From Bacteroidota bacterium (GTDB lineage Bacteria; Bacteroidota; Bacteroidia; Chitinophagales; Chitinophagaceae), in NCBI GenBank assembly GCA_003175695.1, contig PSRA01000204.1, positions 1 to 35,730 on the forward strand: DNA of 35,730 nucleotides. Direction: 5' to 3'. The notes beneath the pieces were generated by a model. That model saw only the letters and a program-made list of their open reading frames with translations, had not been told where the DNA came from and did not search any database. Positions 7,741 to 16,011 of the stretch are shown in pieces. The translations under genes were made by a program, and so were the position numbers. How positions within the stretch are numbered: position 1 is the stretch's first letter; every line of letters starts with the position of its first letter.

Positions 7741-9462
7741 TTATTTTACTTTCAATTTTTCCTTCAATACAAGTATGGCAGGCTTTGGAATGGCAGGCAT
7801 ATTCTCAGGTCTTTCATAGATTGTTGACGATCGAACGATGGTGTCAATCTGAGAGCCTGTTAAGTGCTTTTCAACCACCGGAATGTTATTTTCATAAAAC
7901 CTGATCCGGTTGCTGCGGAAATAATTCATCTCTATCCTGATCGTGTCACCTGACGCCTTTAAGCCGGCCATTTGATATTTGATTTCAGCTGATTCCATTA
8001 TGTTCCAAGGAATATTAATCAGCGACAAAGCGACGTTCATTCCCAATGAAAGATATATTATTCGTTTTAACCAGACTTCCCTTTTGATCAAAACTTCTTC
8101 TGACAGAAAAGCAATCAATAACGGCAATAACCACAACTGGGGGACAAATCTTGCCCACCAGGCTTCCGGGACGCTGAATATGGAGATAAGAATAGTGGAA
8201 AGAAGGATCAGGATATTAATTCCATCCATTCTCCATTTTTTCCTCCTAAAAACCAGGATGAGCAGGATCACGGATACTACAATCGCCCCACTGAAGAAGG
8301 GCCCCAATCCCGCCATTTTGATCCCTAATTTTGGCGCATTCACTACGTCAATTTTATTCAGCGTGAAGGGAATCTTCAATGAAATTTTTGGATCAGGATC
8401 CTCATATATTTTTAGCTCATCAGTATGTGTAAATAGTGAGATAAAAAATTTTTCGAAGCGATTCTTATTCTTAAAGCTCTCTGGATAAACAAGCGAAATA
8501 ATATCTTTTTTTGATTGACCTGTGACCGGATAAAACGGGCTACCATAATCGCGGGTATTGATGACATATGGATGGTACCCGACCAGCAAAACGCCAATGA
8601 GCGAAGCTGCCGCAATAGTCGCCAGGGACCGACGAAAATAATTGAATCTTTTATTTACAATAAGCAGAAAAAGAAAACCCACCGAAAATATACACGCGAA
8701 CAAAACGCCGGTAAACTTGAGATTGACGACGATAATTAAAATTGAACCCAATAGAATCTGGGCGGCCAGCAGATTCTCTTTATAAATTAAATAAGCTGAA
8801 ATGATGAAACAAAGGACTAGAACTGCCAACTGCCCATCGACGTAGTAACTGATCAATTCACCAACTGTAACGGGATTCAGAACAAAAAGGGCGCTCAGCC
8901 AGAGTTTTTTTCTAAGTGAAAATCGATTGATCCTGAAAAAAAAGCTTAGGCAAAGAAAAAAACCTGCTGCAAGAACCATGAAATTAGTGGCCTTGCCTGA
9001 CTCAATTCTTTTCGTGATCCGATAGATAGCACTTTGCGGAATTTCAGCTCCCTTCGGATAGTGATTGACGTAAATCGCCTGGCTTTGGTTGATGGCATCA
9101 GGCAGCTGCGTTTTTAGCGGGTTCCATTTTGTACCCAACTGATATACGGATTCAATATGGTACGATTGCCCATCAAAAGAGACATCGTAAAAGAATTCAG
9201 CAACAAGAACAGAAATGATTACCACAATTAATATTACCAGGCAGGATATTAGAAATGGTTTTCTATCCAGGAAAATGCTTCTCCGGGAAATCTGAAGATT
9301 TATTAACAAACTCGATAAAAAAGCTGTGGGAAATTGCCAGGACGAGACGTCCGAACCTGTAAAAAACCCGAATGATCCCAGCAAAAGCGTAATGCTCAGC
9401 GTGTTAATCAGAGCAAGGCCACTCAAAAAATAAAAATTCGACTGCCGAATGTGATTATCCAT
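7741..9462 (-). CDS. Large polytopic membrane protein, possibly GT-C glycosyltransferase-like
   Basis: About 573 residues with ten or more hydrophobic segments, separated by a large non-membrane loop (about 290-370) and a soluble C-terminal domain (about 500-573). The ATG at 9462 is preferred; an upstream TTG at 9489 would add nine residues. After the third hydrophobic segment comes D-V-S-F-D-G-Q-S-Y-H, an acidic extracytoplasmic loop reminiscent of the first loop of GT-C glycosyltransferases (mannosyl- or arabinosyltransferase type). I do not recognise the family firmly, so the glycosyltransferase idea is inference. It sits alone between aroQ and the acetyltransferase gene. Confidence 0.6.
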   Translation of the reverse strand: MDNHIRQSNFYFLSGLALINTLSITLLLGSFGFFTGSDVSSWQFPTAFLSSLLINLQISRRSIFLDRKPFLISCLVILIVVIISVLVAEFFYDVSFDGQSYHIESVYQLGTKWNPLKTQLPDAINQSQAIYVNHYPKGAEIPQSAIYRITKRIESGKATNFMVLAAGFFLCLSFFFRINRFSLRKKLWLSALFVLNPVTVGELISYYVDGQLAVLVLCFIISAYLIYKENLLAAQILLGSILIIVVNLKFTGVLFACIFSVGFLFLLIVNKRFNYFRRSLATIAAASLIGVLLVGYHPYVINTRDYGSPFYPVTGQSKKDIISLVYPESFKNKNRFEKFFISLFTHTDELKIYEDPDPKISLKIPFTLNKIDVVNAPKLGIKMAGLGPFFSGAIVVSVILLILVFRRKKWRMDGINILILLSTILISIFSVPEAWWARFVPQLWLLPLLIAFLSEEVLIKREVWLKRIIYLSLGMNVALSLINIPWNIMESAEIKYQMAGLKASGDTIRIEMNYFRSNRIRFYENNIPVVEKHLTGSQIDTIVRSSTIYERPENMPAIPKPAILVLKEKLKVK

Positions 9463-9552
9463 GTCCGCATCCAGGTTTTGCGGTCCCAAGATAGAAATTG
9501 AATGGCTAAATAGGAAGGAATAATTAATTAACGTTGCGGGGAGGGGAACAAA

Positions 9553-10077
9553 CTAGAGCTCTTTTTTCATCAGCAGATCAGTCTGAGCATCATCACCTAA
9601 CATAAATATGTGCGAACCGAAAATCTTAAATCCCCACTTTGAATAGAAGTCAATAGCGCGTTCATTTTTTTCCCAAACTCCTAACCAAATAGTCCTGGCT
9701 TTTTTTTCACGTGCTATCACCAGGCATTTTTCCATCAGTGCCGATCCTACTCCTTTGCCAATCACATCTTTGACCGCGTAAATCCGGGCAATTTCGATAA
9801 CTGAAGACCCACCGAACGCGGGTATCTTTTCTTCAATCCTCAACCTCGCATACCCACAGGGGTTTCCGTCAAGATAAGCTAACAAAAAAATATTGCCTGG
9901 TTGCTCTACTTCTTCCATCAGGTTTGCTCTTGTAAAAACTTCATTCATAAATTTCGCCATGTTTGCAGCAGTATTCTGGCTGGCGAATGAATCATAAAAA
10001 GTCTGACGACTCATCTCGGCAATCAGTCCCGCATCCTTCTCATCTGCTATCAATACTCGTATCGTAGCTCTCGGCAT
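9553..10077 (-). CDS. GNAT family N-acetyltransferase
   Basis: A 174-residue acetyltransferase of the GNAT superfamily. The acetyl-CoA binding loop is visible as A-V-K-D-V-I-G-K-G-V-G-S-A-L-M (about 110-125), followed by T-I-W-L-G-V-W-E-K-N-E-R-A-I-D-F-Y, the usual motif B with its N-x-R-A-x-x-F-Y signature, and K-W-G-F-K-I-F-G. The substrate is unknown. It is transcribed away from the sulfur operon, leaving a 194-base intergenic region that holds the promoter and leader of that operon. Confidence 0.85.
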   Translation of the reverse strand: MPRATIRVLIADEKDAGLIAEMSRQTFYDSFASQNTAANMAKFMNEVFTRANLMEEVEQPGNIFLLAYLDGNPCGYARLRIEEKIPAFGGSSVIEIARIYAVKDVIGKGVGSALMEKCLVIAREKKARTIWLGVWEKNERAIDFYSKWGFKIFGSHIFMLGDDAQTDLLMKKEL

Positions 10078-10229
10078 CCTAAGCCATTTTTATCTAAAAT
10101 AGCATATTCACCATTATCTTGCCAGCCAATTCGAGCTCATTTCAGCGCAATTGACATTTAAGAGGACGAAACAGGAAGATTTCCGCCTAAAACCTTAAAA
10201 AATAAATTTTTAAATTCCCCGTTACACAG

Positions 10230-10237
10230 TATCTTTG
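10230..10237 (+). promoter_or_regulatory. Bacteroidota -7 box upstream of polycysteine leader 1
   Basis: TATCTTTG matches the TAnnTTTG consensus of the Bacteroidota housekeeping sigma factor. It lies 34 bases before the leader ATG at 10272, which implies a start of transcription near 10241-10245 and a short 5' leader. No good -33 TTG is seen about 20 bases upstream, which would suit a promoter needing help or repression release. Confidence 0.55.
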
Positions 10238-10245
10238 TCCATCAT

Positions 10246-10259
10246 ATTAGTAGACTTTT
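10246..10259 (+). promoter_or_regulatory. Candidate operator, 14-mer shared with the leader 2 promoter
   Basis: ATTAGTAGACTTTT occurs here and, as its exact reverse complement, at 17825-17838 upstream of polycysteine leader 2. Here it follows the -7 box and overlaps or follows the expected transcription start. At leader 2 it contains one arm of a perfect palindrome. The second arm at this site is degenerate. A sulfur-responsive repressor such as an Rrf2/CymR-type protein is one possibility, but none is encoded in the window. Confidence 0.45.
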
Positions 10260-10271
10260 TTATATCTCTCT

Positions 10272-10340
10272 ATGTATTATAGCGCATCCATCAAGCAAAT
10301 TTTCTCCTGTTGTTGTTGTTACAACATGTGTTGTTGTTAA
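10272..10340 (+). CDS. Polycysteine leader peptide 1 (22 aa), upstream of APS reductase
   Basis: ATG at 10272, TAA at 10338-10340. The peptide has 22 residues with cysteines at 13-16 and 20-22: S-C-C-C-C-Y-N-M-C-C-C-stop. All seven Cys codons are TGT. It sits 30 bases before the first ATG of the APS reductase gene, downstream of a TAnnTTTG box. Seven cysteines in 22 residues, located upstream of a cysteine biosynthetic operon, is the signature of a leader that senses Cys-tRNA charging through ribosome stalling. It may instead be a functional metal-binding peptide, but the parallel ORFs at the other two sulfur operons argue for regulation. No intrinsic terminator lies between it and the next gene. 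Confidence 0.75.
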   Translation: MYYSASIKQIFSCCCCYNMCCC

Positions 10341-10345
10341 ACATG
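10314..10345 (+). promoter_or_regulatory. Mutually exclusive hairpins over the cysteine codons of leader 1
   Basis: Three short hairpins compete: TGTTG (10314-10318) with CAACA (10322-10326); ACAAC (10321-10325) with GTTGT (10330-10334); and CATGT (10325-10329) with ACATG (10341-10345). Each is only 5 base pairs, so stability is modest. They share strands, so a ribosome paused on the first or second Cys run would choose among them. Whether this exposes or hides the start region of APS reductase cannot be told by eye. Confidence 0.4.
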
Positions 10346-10370
10346 CGTCTACTATATTTTCCTTTCTTAA

Positions 10371-11111
10371 ATGTCCCGTAAACAGCAAAAAATAATGGAT
10401 CTAAAGCTATCAGTACATATTCCTCAATTAATCGACCAGTTAGGTGGACTAAACATCGCGGAGTCGTTGCAACTGCTTTCATCGAAATTTCCGGGGCAAG
10501 TGACTTTTTCAACGAGCTTTAGTATTGAGGATCAGGTTATAACACATGATATCCTGGCAAACAAAATTCCTGTTTCCATTTTTACTCTAGATACGGGAAG
10601 ATTATTCGCAGAAACCTATTTTGTTTGGACCAGCACAAACGAAAAATATGATACTCACATCACCGCCTATTACCCAGACAGAAATCTGCTTGAGGACTAT
10701 TTGAATCAAAAAGGCCCCAATGCATTTTATGAATCAGTTGATAACCGCAAGGAATGCTGCTTTATTAGAAAAGTAGAGCCGCTGAAGAGGGCTTTGAAGG
10801 GACAGGCGATCTGGGTAACGGGACTGCGCGCTGAACATTCACCTGAAAGAAAAAACCACGCCATTCTCGAATGGGATGAAGGCAACCAGGTGGTCAAGTA
10901 CAATCCTCTATTGCATTGGACCACAGAAGACGTAAGAGAATATATCAACGAACACAATATTCCCTACAACATATTACATGATAAGGGTTTTGTGAGCATT
11001 GGATGTGCGCCCTGTACCAGGGCCATCAAGCCTGGCGAAGATTTCAGGGCCGGCCGGTGGTGGTGGGAAGATAGTAGTAAAAAAGAATGTGGACTGCATG
11101 TCAGTCATTAA
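10371..11111 (+). CDS. cysH: Assimilatory adenylyl-sulfate (APS) reductase, 4Fe-4S type
   Basis: A 246-residue member of the PAPS/APS reductase family. It carries the cluster-binding cysteines of the APS-reducing subgroup, C129-C130 (E-C-C-F-I-R-K-V-E-P-L) and C212-x-x-C215 (G-C-A-P-C-T-R-A), and the catalytic C240 in the terminal E-C-G-L-H motif. This indicates reduction of APS, not PAPS, to sulfite with thioredoxin, and agrees with the absence of an APS kinase gene in the operon. A second start at 10395 (M-D-L-K) follows A-rich DNA and is a real alternative. It is the first enzyme gene of the operon, after leader 1. Confidence 0.93.
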   Translation: MSRKQQKIMDLKLSVHIPQLIDQLGGLNIAESLQLLSSKFPGQVTFSTSFSIEDQVITHDILANKIPVSIFTLDTGRLFAETYFVWTSTNEKYDTHITAYYPDRNLLEDYLNQKGPNAFYESVDNRKECCFIRKVEPLKRALKGQAIWVTGLRAEHSPERKNHAILEWDEGNQVVKYNPLLHWTTEDVREYINEHNIPYNILHDKGFVSIGCAPCTRAIKPGEDFRAGRWWWEDSSKKECGLHVSH

Positions 11112-11163
11112 AATGAATAATATCAATTCCGGAATTGCCGGCAACAATTGAAAGCTGAGCGTT

Positions 11164-12072
11164 ATGAGTAATTATCAATTAGATTATTTGGACCAGTTGG
11201 AATCAGAAGCTATTCACATTATGCGTGAAGTGGCTGGCCAGTTTGAGCGTCCGGCCCTCTTATTCAGCGGAGGCAAAGATTCGATCACACTGGTTCACCT
11301 GGCATTGAAAGCATTCAGACCTGGAAAATTTCCCTTTCCCCTGGTGCATATTGACACAGGTCACAATTTCCCTGAAGCACTTCAATACCGCGATAACCTG
11401 GTGAACCGAATTGGAGAAAGGTTGATTGTGAGAAAAGTGGAGGACACGATAAAATCAAAAAAACTTACAGAGCCCAAAGGAAAATTTGCCAGCAGGAACG
11501 TACTTCAAACCTACACTTTGCTTGATACCATCGAAGAATTTGGATTCGATGCCTGCATAGGAGGAGCACGCCGCGATGAAGAGAAAGCAAGAGCCAAAGA
11601 AAGAATATTTTCAGTAAGAGACGAATTTGGTCAGTGGGAACCTAAGAAGCAACGCCCTGAATTATGGAGTATTTATAATGGTAAGATCCAGAAGGGCGAA
11701 AATGTCCGTGCATTTCCCATAAGCAATTGGACTGAACTGGATATTTGGAATTATATCCAACGGGAGAATATCGATTTGCCATCCATTTATTTCTCCCACG
11801 AAAGAGAAGTAATCCAACACGAAAGTCAGCTGGTGGCTGTATCATCTTATATACGTGTTGATGAAGATGACAAGATTCTCAGGAAAAAAGTCCGCTATCG
11901 CACGGTGGGAGACATGACTTGCACGGCTGCCGTTGAATCTGAAGCGTCAACGGTTCATGATATTATCAGAGAAATAACAGCAACCAAAACCAGCGAACGG
12001 GGCGAAACAAGAATTGATGATAAAATTTCAGAAGCGGCTATGGAAGACCGCAAGAAGAACGGATATTTTTAA
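11164..12072 (+). CDS. cysD: Sulfate adenylyltransferase subunit 2
   Basis: A 302-residue small subunit of ATP sulfurylase, which forms APS from sulfate and ATP in the cytoplasm. The PP-loop motif is F-S-G-G-K-D-S near residue 37, followed by V-H-I-D-T-G-H-N-F and the family C-terminal block R-T-V-G-D-M-T-C-T-A-A-V-E-S. The length equals typical CysD. It lies 52 bases after APS reductase and 54 bases before CysN, with which it forms the enzyme. Confidence 0.97.
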   Translation: MSNYQLDYLDQLESEAIHIMREVAGQFERPALLFSGGKDSITLVHLALKAFRPGKFPFPLVHIDTGHNFPEALQYRDNLVNRIGERLIVRKVEDTIKSKKLTEPKGKFASRNVLQTYTLLDTIEEFGFDACIGGARRDEEKARAKERIFSVRDEFGQWEPKKQRPELWSIYNGKIQKGENVRAFPISNWTELDIWNYIQRENIDLPSIYFSHEREVIQHESQLVAVSSYIRVDEDDKILRKKVRYRTVGDMTCTAAVESEASTVHDIIREITATKTSERGETRIDDKISEAAMEDRKKNGYF

Positions 12073-12126
12073 AATTTCAAGGATTAGAAATGAATTCTGG
12101 GCCATCAGGCAAATAAAGAATTATAT

Positions 12127-13368
12127 ATGGATTTACTTCGATTTATTACGGCAGGTAGTGTAGACGATGGAAAAAGCACGCTAATCGGTCGCTTGCTCTA
12201 TGATAGCAAGAGTATTTTGATTGATCAGCTCGAGGCCTTAGAAAAACAAAGCAAGAACAGGGAAGATGGTGAAATTGACCTTGCCCTGCTGACAGACGGC
12301 CTTCGGGCAGAACGTGAACAAGGCATTACCATAGATGTTGCTTATAAATATTTCTCTACTCCCAAGAGAAAATTCATTATCGCTGATGCCCCCGGGCATA
12401 TCCAATATACACGCAACATGGTCACGGGTGCTTCCAATGCCAACCTTATCATCATATTGGTTGACGCGCGCAATGGCATAGTTGAACAAACACGTCGTCA
12501 TTCAGCTATTGCATCTTTGCTAAACATTCCGCATGTGGTTGTTGCGGTGAACAAAATGGACCTGGTTAATTATTCGCAGGATGTGTTTAACAACATCGCC
12601 ATCGATTATGCTGAAATAGCTCGCAAGCTTGATTTGAAAGAAGTCACCTATATTCCACTGAGTGCCTTGAAAGGCGACAATATTGTCGATCCATCCGCAA
12701 ATCTTTCCTGGTATGAAGGAGGAACTCTTTTACATCTCCTCGAAAATATCGCAGTAGAAAAGGATGTAAACCTAACGCATCCACGCTTGCCAGTACAATA
12801 CGTTATTCGTCCGCAAACCGAAGAGCTTCATGACTATCGCGGCTATGCGGGGAAGATCATAAGCGGTATTTATAAAAAGGGAGATGCTGTAACAATTCTT
12901 CCTTCTGGCGCTACCAGTCATATTAAGACCATCGAATTGGGAGAAAAGGAAGTCGACGAAGCTTTCGCTACGCAAAGCGTCGTGCTTCAACTCGAAGACG
13001 ACGTGGATGTAAGCCGGGGTGACCTGATAGTTAAGAATGAAAACAAACCCAACCTCGGACAGGAAATCGAAGTGATGCTTTGCTGGATGGATACAAAGCC
13101 CCTGAAAAAAGGCAACAAATATTTATTGCAGATCAATAGTCAAAGAGTCAGAAGTGTAGTAAAAGAAATAGAATATAAACTCGATGTCAATTCACTGCAG
13201 AAAGAGTTTGAACAGGAAGAGGCTTTATTGAATGATATAGTGAAAGCGACCATTAAAACTGCTTCGCCACTTTCTTATGATTCTTACAAAGAATTAAGAG
13301 CAAATGGAGGGGCCATCCTGATCGATGAAACCAGCAATGTTACAGTCGGGGCATGCATGATACAATAA
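12127..13368 (+). CDS. cysN: Sulfate adenylyltransferase subunit 1 (GTPase)
   Basis: A 413-residue EF-Tu-like GTPase that couples GTP hydrolysis to APS formation by CysD. The P-loop G-S-V-D-D-G-K-S-T-L-I-G-R is at about 9-21, D-A-P-G-H at about 90 and N-K-M-D-L at about 142; beta-barrel domains follow. It ends without the CysC (APS kinase) domain that is fused to CysN in some bacteria, so it makes APS only, matching the APS-type reductase upstream. Confidence 0.97.
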   Translation: MDLLRFITAGSVDDGKSTLIGRLLYDSKSILIDQLEALEKQSKNREDGEIDLALLTDGLRAEREQGITIDVAYKYFSTPKRKFIIADAPGHIQYTRNMVTGASNANLIIILVDARNGIVEQTRRHSAIASLLNIPHVVVAVNKMDLVNYSQDVFNNIAIDYAEIARKLDLKEVTYIPLSALKGDNIVDPSANLSWYEGGTLLHLLENIAVEKDVNLTHPRLPVQYVIRPQTEELHDYRGYAGKIISGIYKKGDAVTILPSGATSHIKTIELGEKEVDEAFATQSVVLQLEDDVDVSRGDLIVKNENKPNLGQEIEVMLCWMDTKPLKKGNKYLLQINSQRVRSVVKEIEYKLDVNSLQKEFEQEEALLNDIVKATIKTASPLSYDSYKELRANGGAILIDETSNVTVGACMIQ

Positions 13369-13412
13369 TTACAGGCTTAACCCCTGACGGATATTAAAAT
13401 AATCAAGGTAGA

Positions 13413-14237
13413 ATGAACCGGAATCAACTTATAGGCAAAGTTATACTGGCAGGCGCTGGTCCTGGTGATCCTGATTTGATCACTGTGAAGGCATTGAATT
13501 ACCTTAAGAAAGCCGATGTGATTATAGTGGACAGGTTGGTCTGCGATCAATTGCTCGAAGATCATGCAAATAAGGATGCTTTAATCCTCCACACGGGAAA
13601 ACAAAGGCAAAAAGAAAATTCAACACCTCAATTTATTATTAATGAATTGTTGGTAGAATATGCACTGCAGGGGAAATTGGTTGTCCGACTAAAAGGAGGT
13701 GATGTCTCTTTATTTTCCAACCTCTTGGATGAGTTGAAGGCCCTTTCAAAACACCAAATTTCTTACGAGATCATACCGGGAATTACGGCTGCAGCCGGAG
13801 CTGCCGCTTACGCAGGGATTCCCTTGACGGCGAGAGAGCACGCCCATTCCGTCAGGTTCCTTACTTTTTATAAGAAAGATCTATTGGAGGAAGGCTATTG
13901 GCAGGAATTGGCGCTTACGCAGGACACGTTGGTTTTTTATATGTCATCTGATCTAACGGATTCTCTGGTTCAAAGATTGGTAGAAAATGAAATCCCGGCC
14001 GACCGCTTTATTTCTGTGATCGAACAAGCCACCACTCCGGTTCAGAATGTATATACATGCAACATCCATGATTATGCGAAAAAGTGGACGGGGAAAAATT
14101 ATATTTCTCCAACACTCATAATCATTGGTAAAGTGGCGGGCCTCCAGGAGGAGTTTGCCTGGTTACCGAATAGCAACAGCAGGGAAAACTTTTTTAAGCC
14201 TATTGAAAAGAAATCAAAGGAAGAAGTGCGTGCTTGA
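13413..14237 (+). CDS. cobA: Uroporphyrinogen-III C-methyltransferase (SUMT)
   Basis: A 274-residue SAM-dependent methylase that makes precorrin-2, the first step toward siroheme for the sulfite reductase in the same operon. Motifs: A-G-A-G-P-G-D-P-D-L-I-T near the N-terminus, V-R-L-K-G-G-D, and G-I-T-A-A-A-G-A-A-A-Y-A-G-I-P-L-T with A-R. The usual G-G-D-P-F-V-F-G loop reads G-G-D-V-S-L-F-S-N-L, a deviation seen in some Bacteroidota versions to my recollection. The dehydrogenase step is provided by the fusion gene at 21046-22602. Confidence 0.9.
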   Translation: MNRNQLIGKVILAGAGPGDPDLITVKALNYLKKADVIIVDRLVCDQLLEDHANKDALILHTGKQRQKENSTPQFIINELLVEYALQGKLVVRLKGGDVSLFSNLLDELKALSKHQISYEIIPGITAAAGAAAYAGIPLTAREHAHSVRFLTFYKKDLLEEGYWQELALTQDTLVFYMSSDLTDSLVQRLVENEIPADRFISVIEQATTPVQNVYTCNIHDYAKKWTGKNYISPTLIIIGKVAGLQEEFAWLPNSNSRENFFKPIEKKSKEEVRA

Positions 14238-14270
14238 AATTATTTTTAAAATATTGCCAAATAAGCGAAT

Positions 14271-15971
14271 ATGTTAACATCTCCCAAATTGAAAATAATC
14301 CAGGAACTCATCGCTAATTCGAGCAGGGAAGAGCTTATCTGGCTCAATGGTTATCTCGCCGGTATCGTCGCGCAGACTGACAAAGAAGAGAATGAGATTT
14401 CCGCACCGACCCAAAAACCGGCTGTTGGAAAAATTACCATTGCATACGGAACTGAAACTGGTAATTCAAAAAAACTCGCGACCGATTTTGCTTCCCGGGC
14501 AAAGAAAAACGGGATCAATGCCAAACTCGTTAGCCTGGATCAATACCGCCTCAACGATCTTCCAAAAGAGGAATTCTTATTTGCTGTTGTCAGTACCCAG
14601 GGAGATGGTGAGCCGCCCGCTGCAGCCAAAAAATTTTATGACCATATTCACCAAAATGGATTCAAACTCGAAAAACTAAAATTTGGCGTTCTCGCCTTGG
14701 GTGACACTGCTTACCCCCTGTTTTGCAAAGCCGGTGAAGATATAGATGCGCAGCTGCAGAAATTAGGTGGTCAGCGCGTTGTTTCGTTAAAGCGCTGCGA
14801 TACAGATTATGAATCGGAAGCCGGCAACTGGTTTTCAGAAGTACTTCAAAAATTATCTGGCGACCAAAGGCAAGTGAGTGCCAGCCCTGTCGTAGTTACA
14901 AAAAAAGCGCATGGTAAAAAGGTCTACCAAGGGAAGATTTTGACTAATATCAATTTGAATGACCGCGGTTCAAAAAAACAGACTCACCATATTGAAATTG
15001 AGGCTGAAGGTCTTGACTACCAACCGGGCGATTCGATTGGAATTGTTCCGGAGAATGCCACGCCCATTGTAGAATCGATCATCGCTCTAACAGGCATCGA
15101 TCGAAACAAAAATCTGCTTTACAGGAGTGAAGAATATGGTGTTTATGATCTACTAAAGAAGAAATTGAATATTGCTTACCTGCCGGAAAGAGTTGTTAAA
15201 AAATATGCCGCGCTCATACAGCAGGAAATTCCTGAAACTAAAATTGGCCTCTTCGATCTGTTAAAAATTTATCCTGTACGCGACGCCGGACAATTCGAAG
15301 ATGTGTTGGAGTTGATGGAACCCATCGCACCCCGACTCTACTCCATTTCTTCTTCGCCGGAAGCGCATTCAGGCGAAGTTCATATAACAGTCGCCAGGGA
15401 TACCTTTACGATCAACGAAGAAGTTAAATTCGGTCTTTGTTCAGATGTACTTTGCCAGTTGCCCCCGGATCATTCTTTTGAATTCTATGTTCATAAAAAC
15501 GCTCAATTCAAATTACCGCCTCCTGACAAAGATATTATAATGATTGGGCCGGGAACAGGTATTGCACCTTTCCGCTCGTTCCTGGAAGAACGGGATGCGA
15601 CTGGGGCTTCAGGAAGGAACTGGTTATTTTTCGGTGATCAACATTTCTATTCTGATTTCCTCTACCAGACAGAATTCCAGGATTGGATAAAAACGGGCGT
15701 ATTAACTAAAATGAATACTGCCTTTTCCAGGGATCAGGCACATAAAGTTTATGTGCAACATAAAATGATCAGCCACGGCGAAGAATTTTTTAACTGGTTA
15801 CAATCCGGCGCATACTTATATGTGTGCGGAGCGAAGGATCCGATGAGTACTGATGTTGAAAATGCCATTTTGCAAATCGCAATGCAATTCGGGCAAAAAA
15901 CTGAATCCGAAGCAACTGGCTTTCTTGAAAAATTGAAGGAAGAAGGCAGATATTTGAAAGATGTCTATTAA
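14271..15971 (+). CDS. cysJ: Sulfite reductase flavoprotein subunit (diflavin reductase)
   Basis: A 566-residue diflavin reductase delivering NADPH electrons to the siroheme subunit. The order is a short N-terminal helix, a flavodoxin (FMN) domain at about 60-200 with Y-G-T-E-T-G-N-S-K, an FAD-binding domain with R-L-Y-S-I-S-S-S-P near 360, and an NADP domain with G-P-G-T-G-I-A-P-F-R-S-F-L-E-E-R. The C-terminus ends in Y-L-K-D-V-Y as in CysJ of enterobacteria. Length is close to that of E. coli CysJ. It is followed 40 bases later by the hemoprotein gene. Confidence 0.93.
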   Translation: MLTSPKLKIIQELIANSSREELIWLNGYLAGIVAQTDKEENEISAPTQKPAVGKITIAYGTETGNSKKLATDFASRAKKNGINAKLVSLDQYRLNDLPKEEFLFAVVSTQGDGEPPAAAKKFYDHIHQNGFKLEKLKFGVLALGDTAYPLFCKAGEDIDAQLQKLGGQRVVSLKRCDTDYESEAGNWFSEVLQKLSGDQRQVSASPVVVTKKAHGKKVYQGKILTNINLNDRGSKKQTHHIEIEAEGLDYQPGDSIGIVPENATPIVESIIALTGIDRNKNLLYRSEEYGVYDLLKKKLNIAYLPERVVKKYAALIQQEIPETKIGLFDLLKIYPVRDAGQFEDVLELMEPIAPRLYSISSSPEAHSGEVHITVARDTFTINEEVKFGLCSDVLCQLPPDHSFEFYVHKNAQFKLPPPDKDIIMIGPGTGIAPFRSFLEERDATGASGRNWLFFGDQHFYSDFLYQTEFQDWIKTGVLTKMNTAFSRDQAHKVYVQHKMISHGEEFFNWLQSGAYLYVCGAKDPMSTDVENAILQIAMQFGQKTESEATGFLEKLKEEGRYLKDVY

Positions 15972-16011
15972 CCCTGGATGCCGGCAGGTATTTACTAATT
16001 GATTAATCAGA

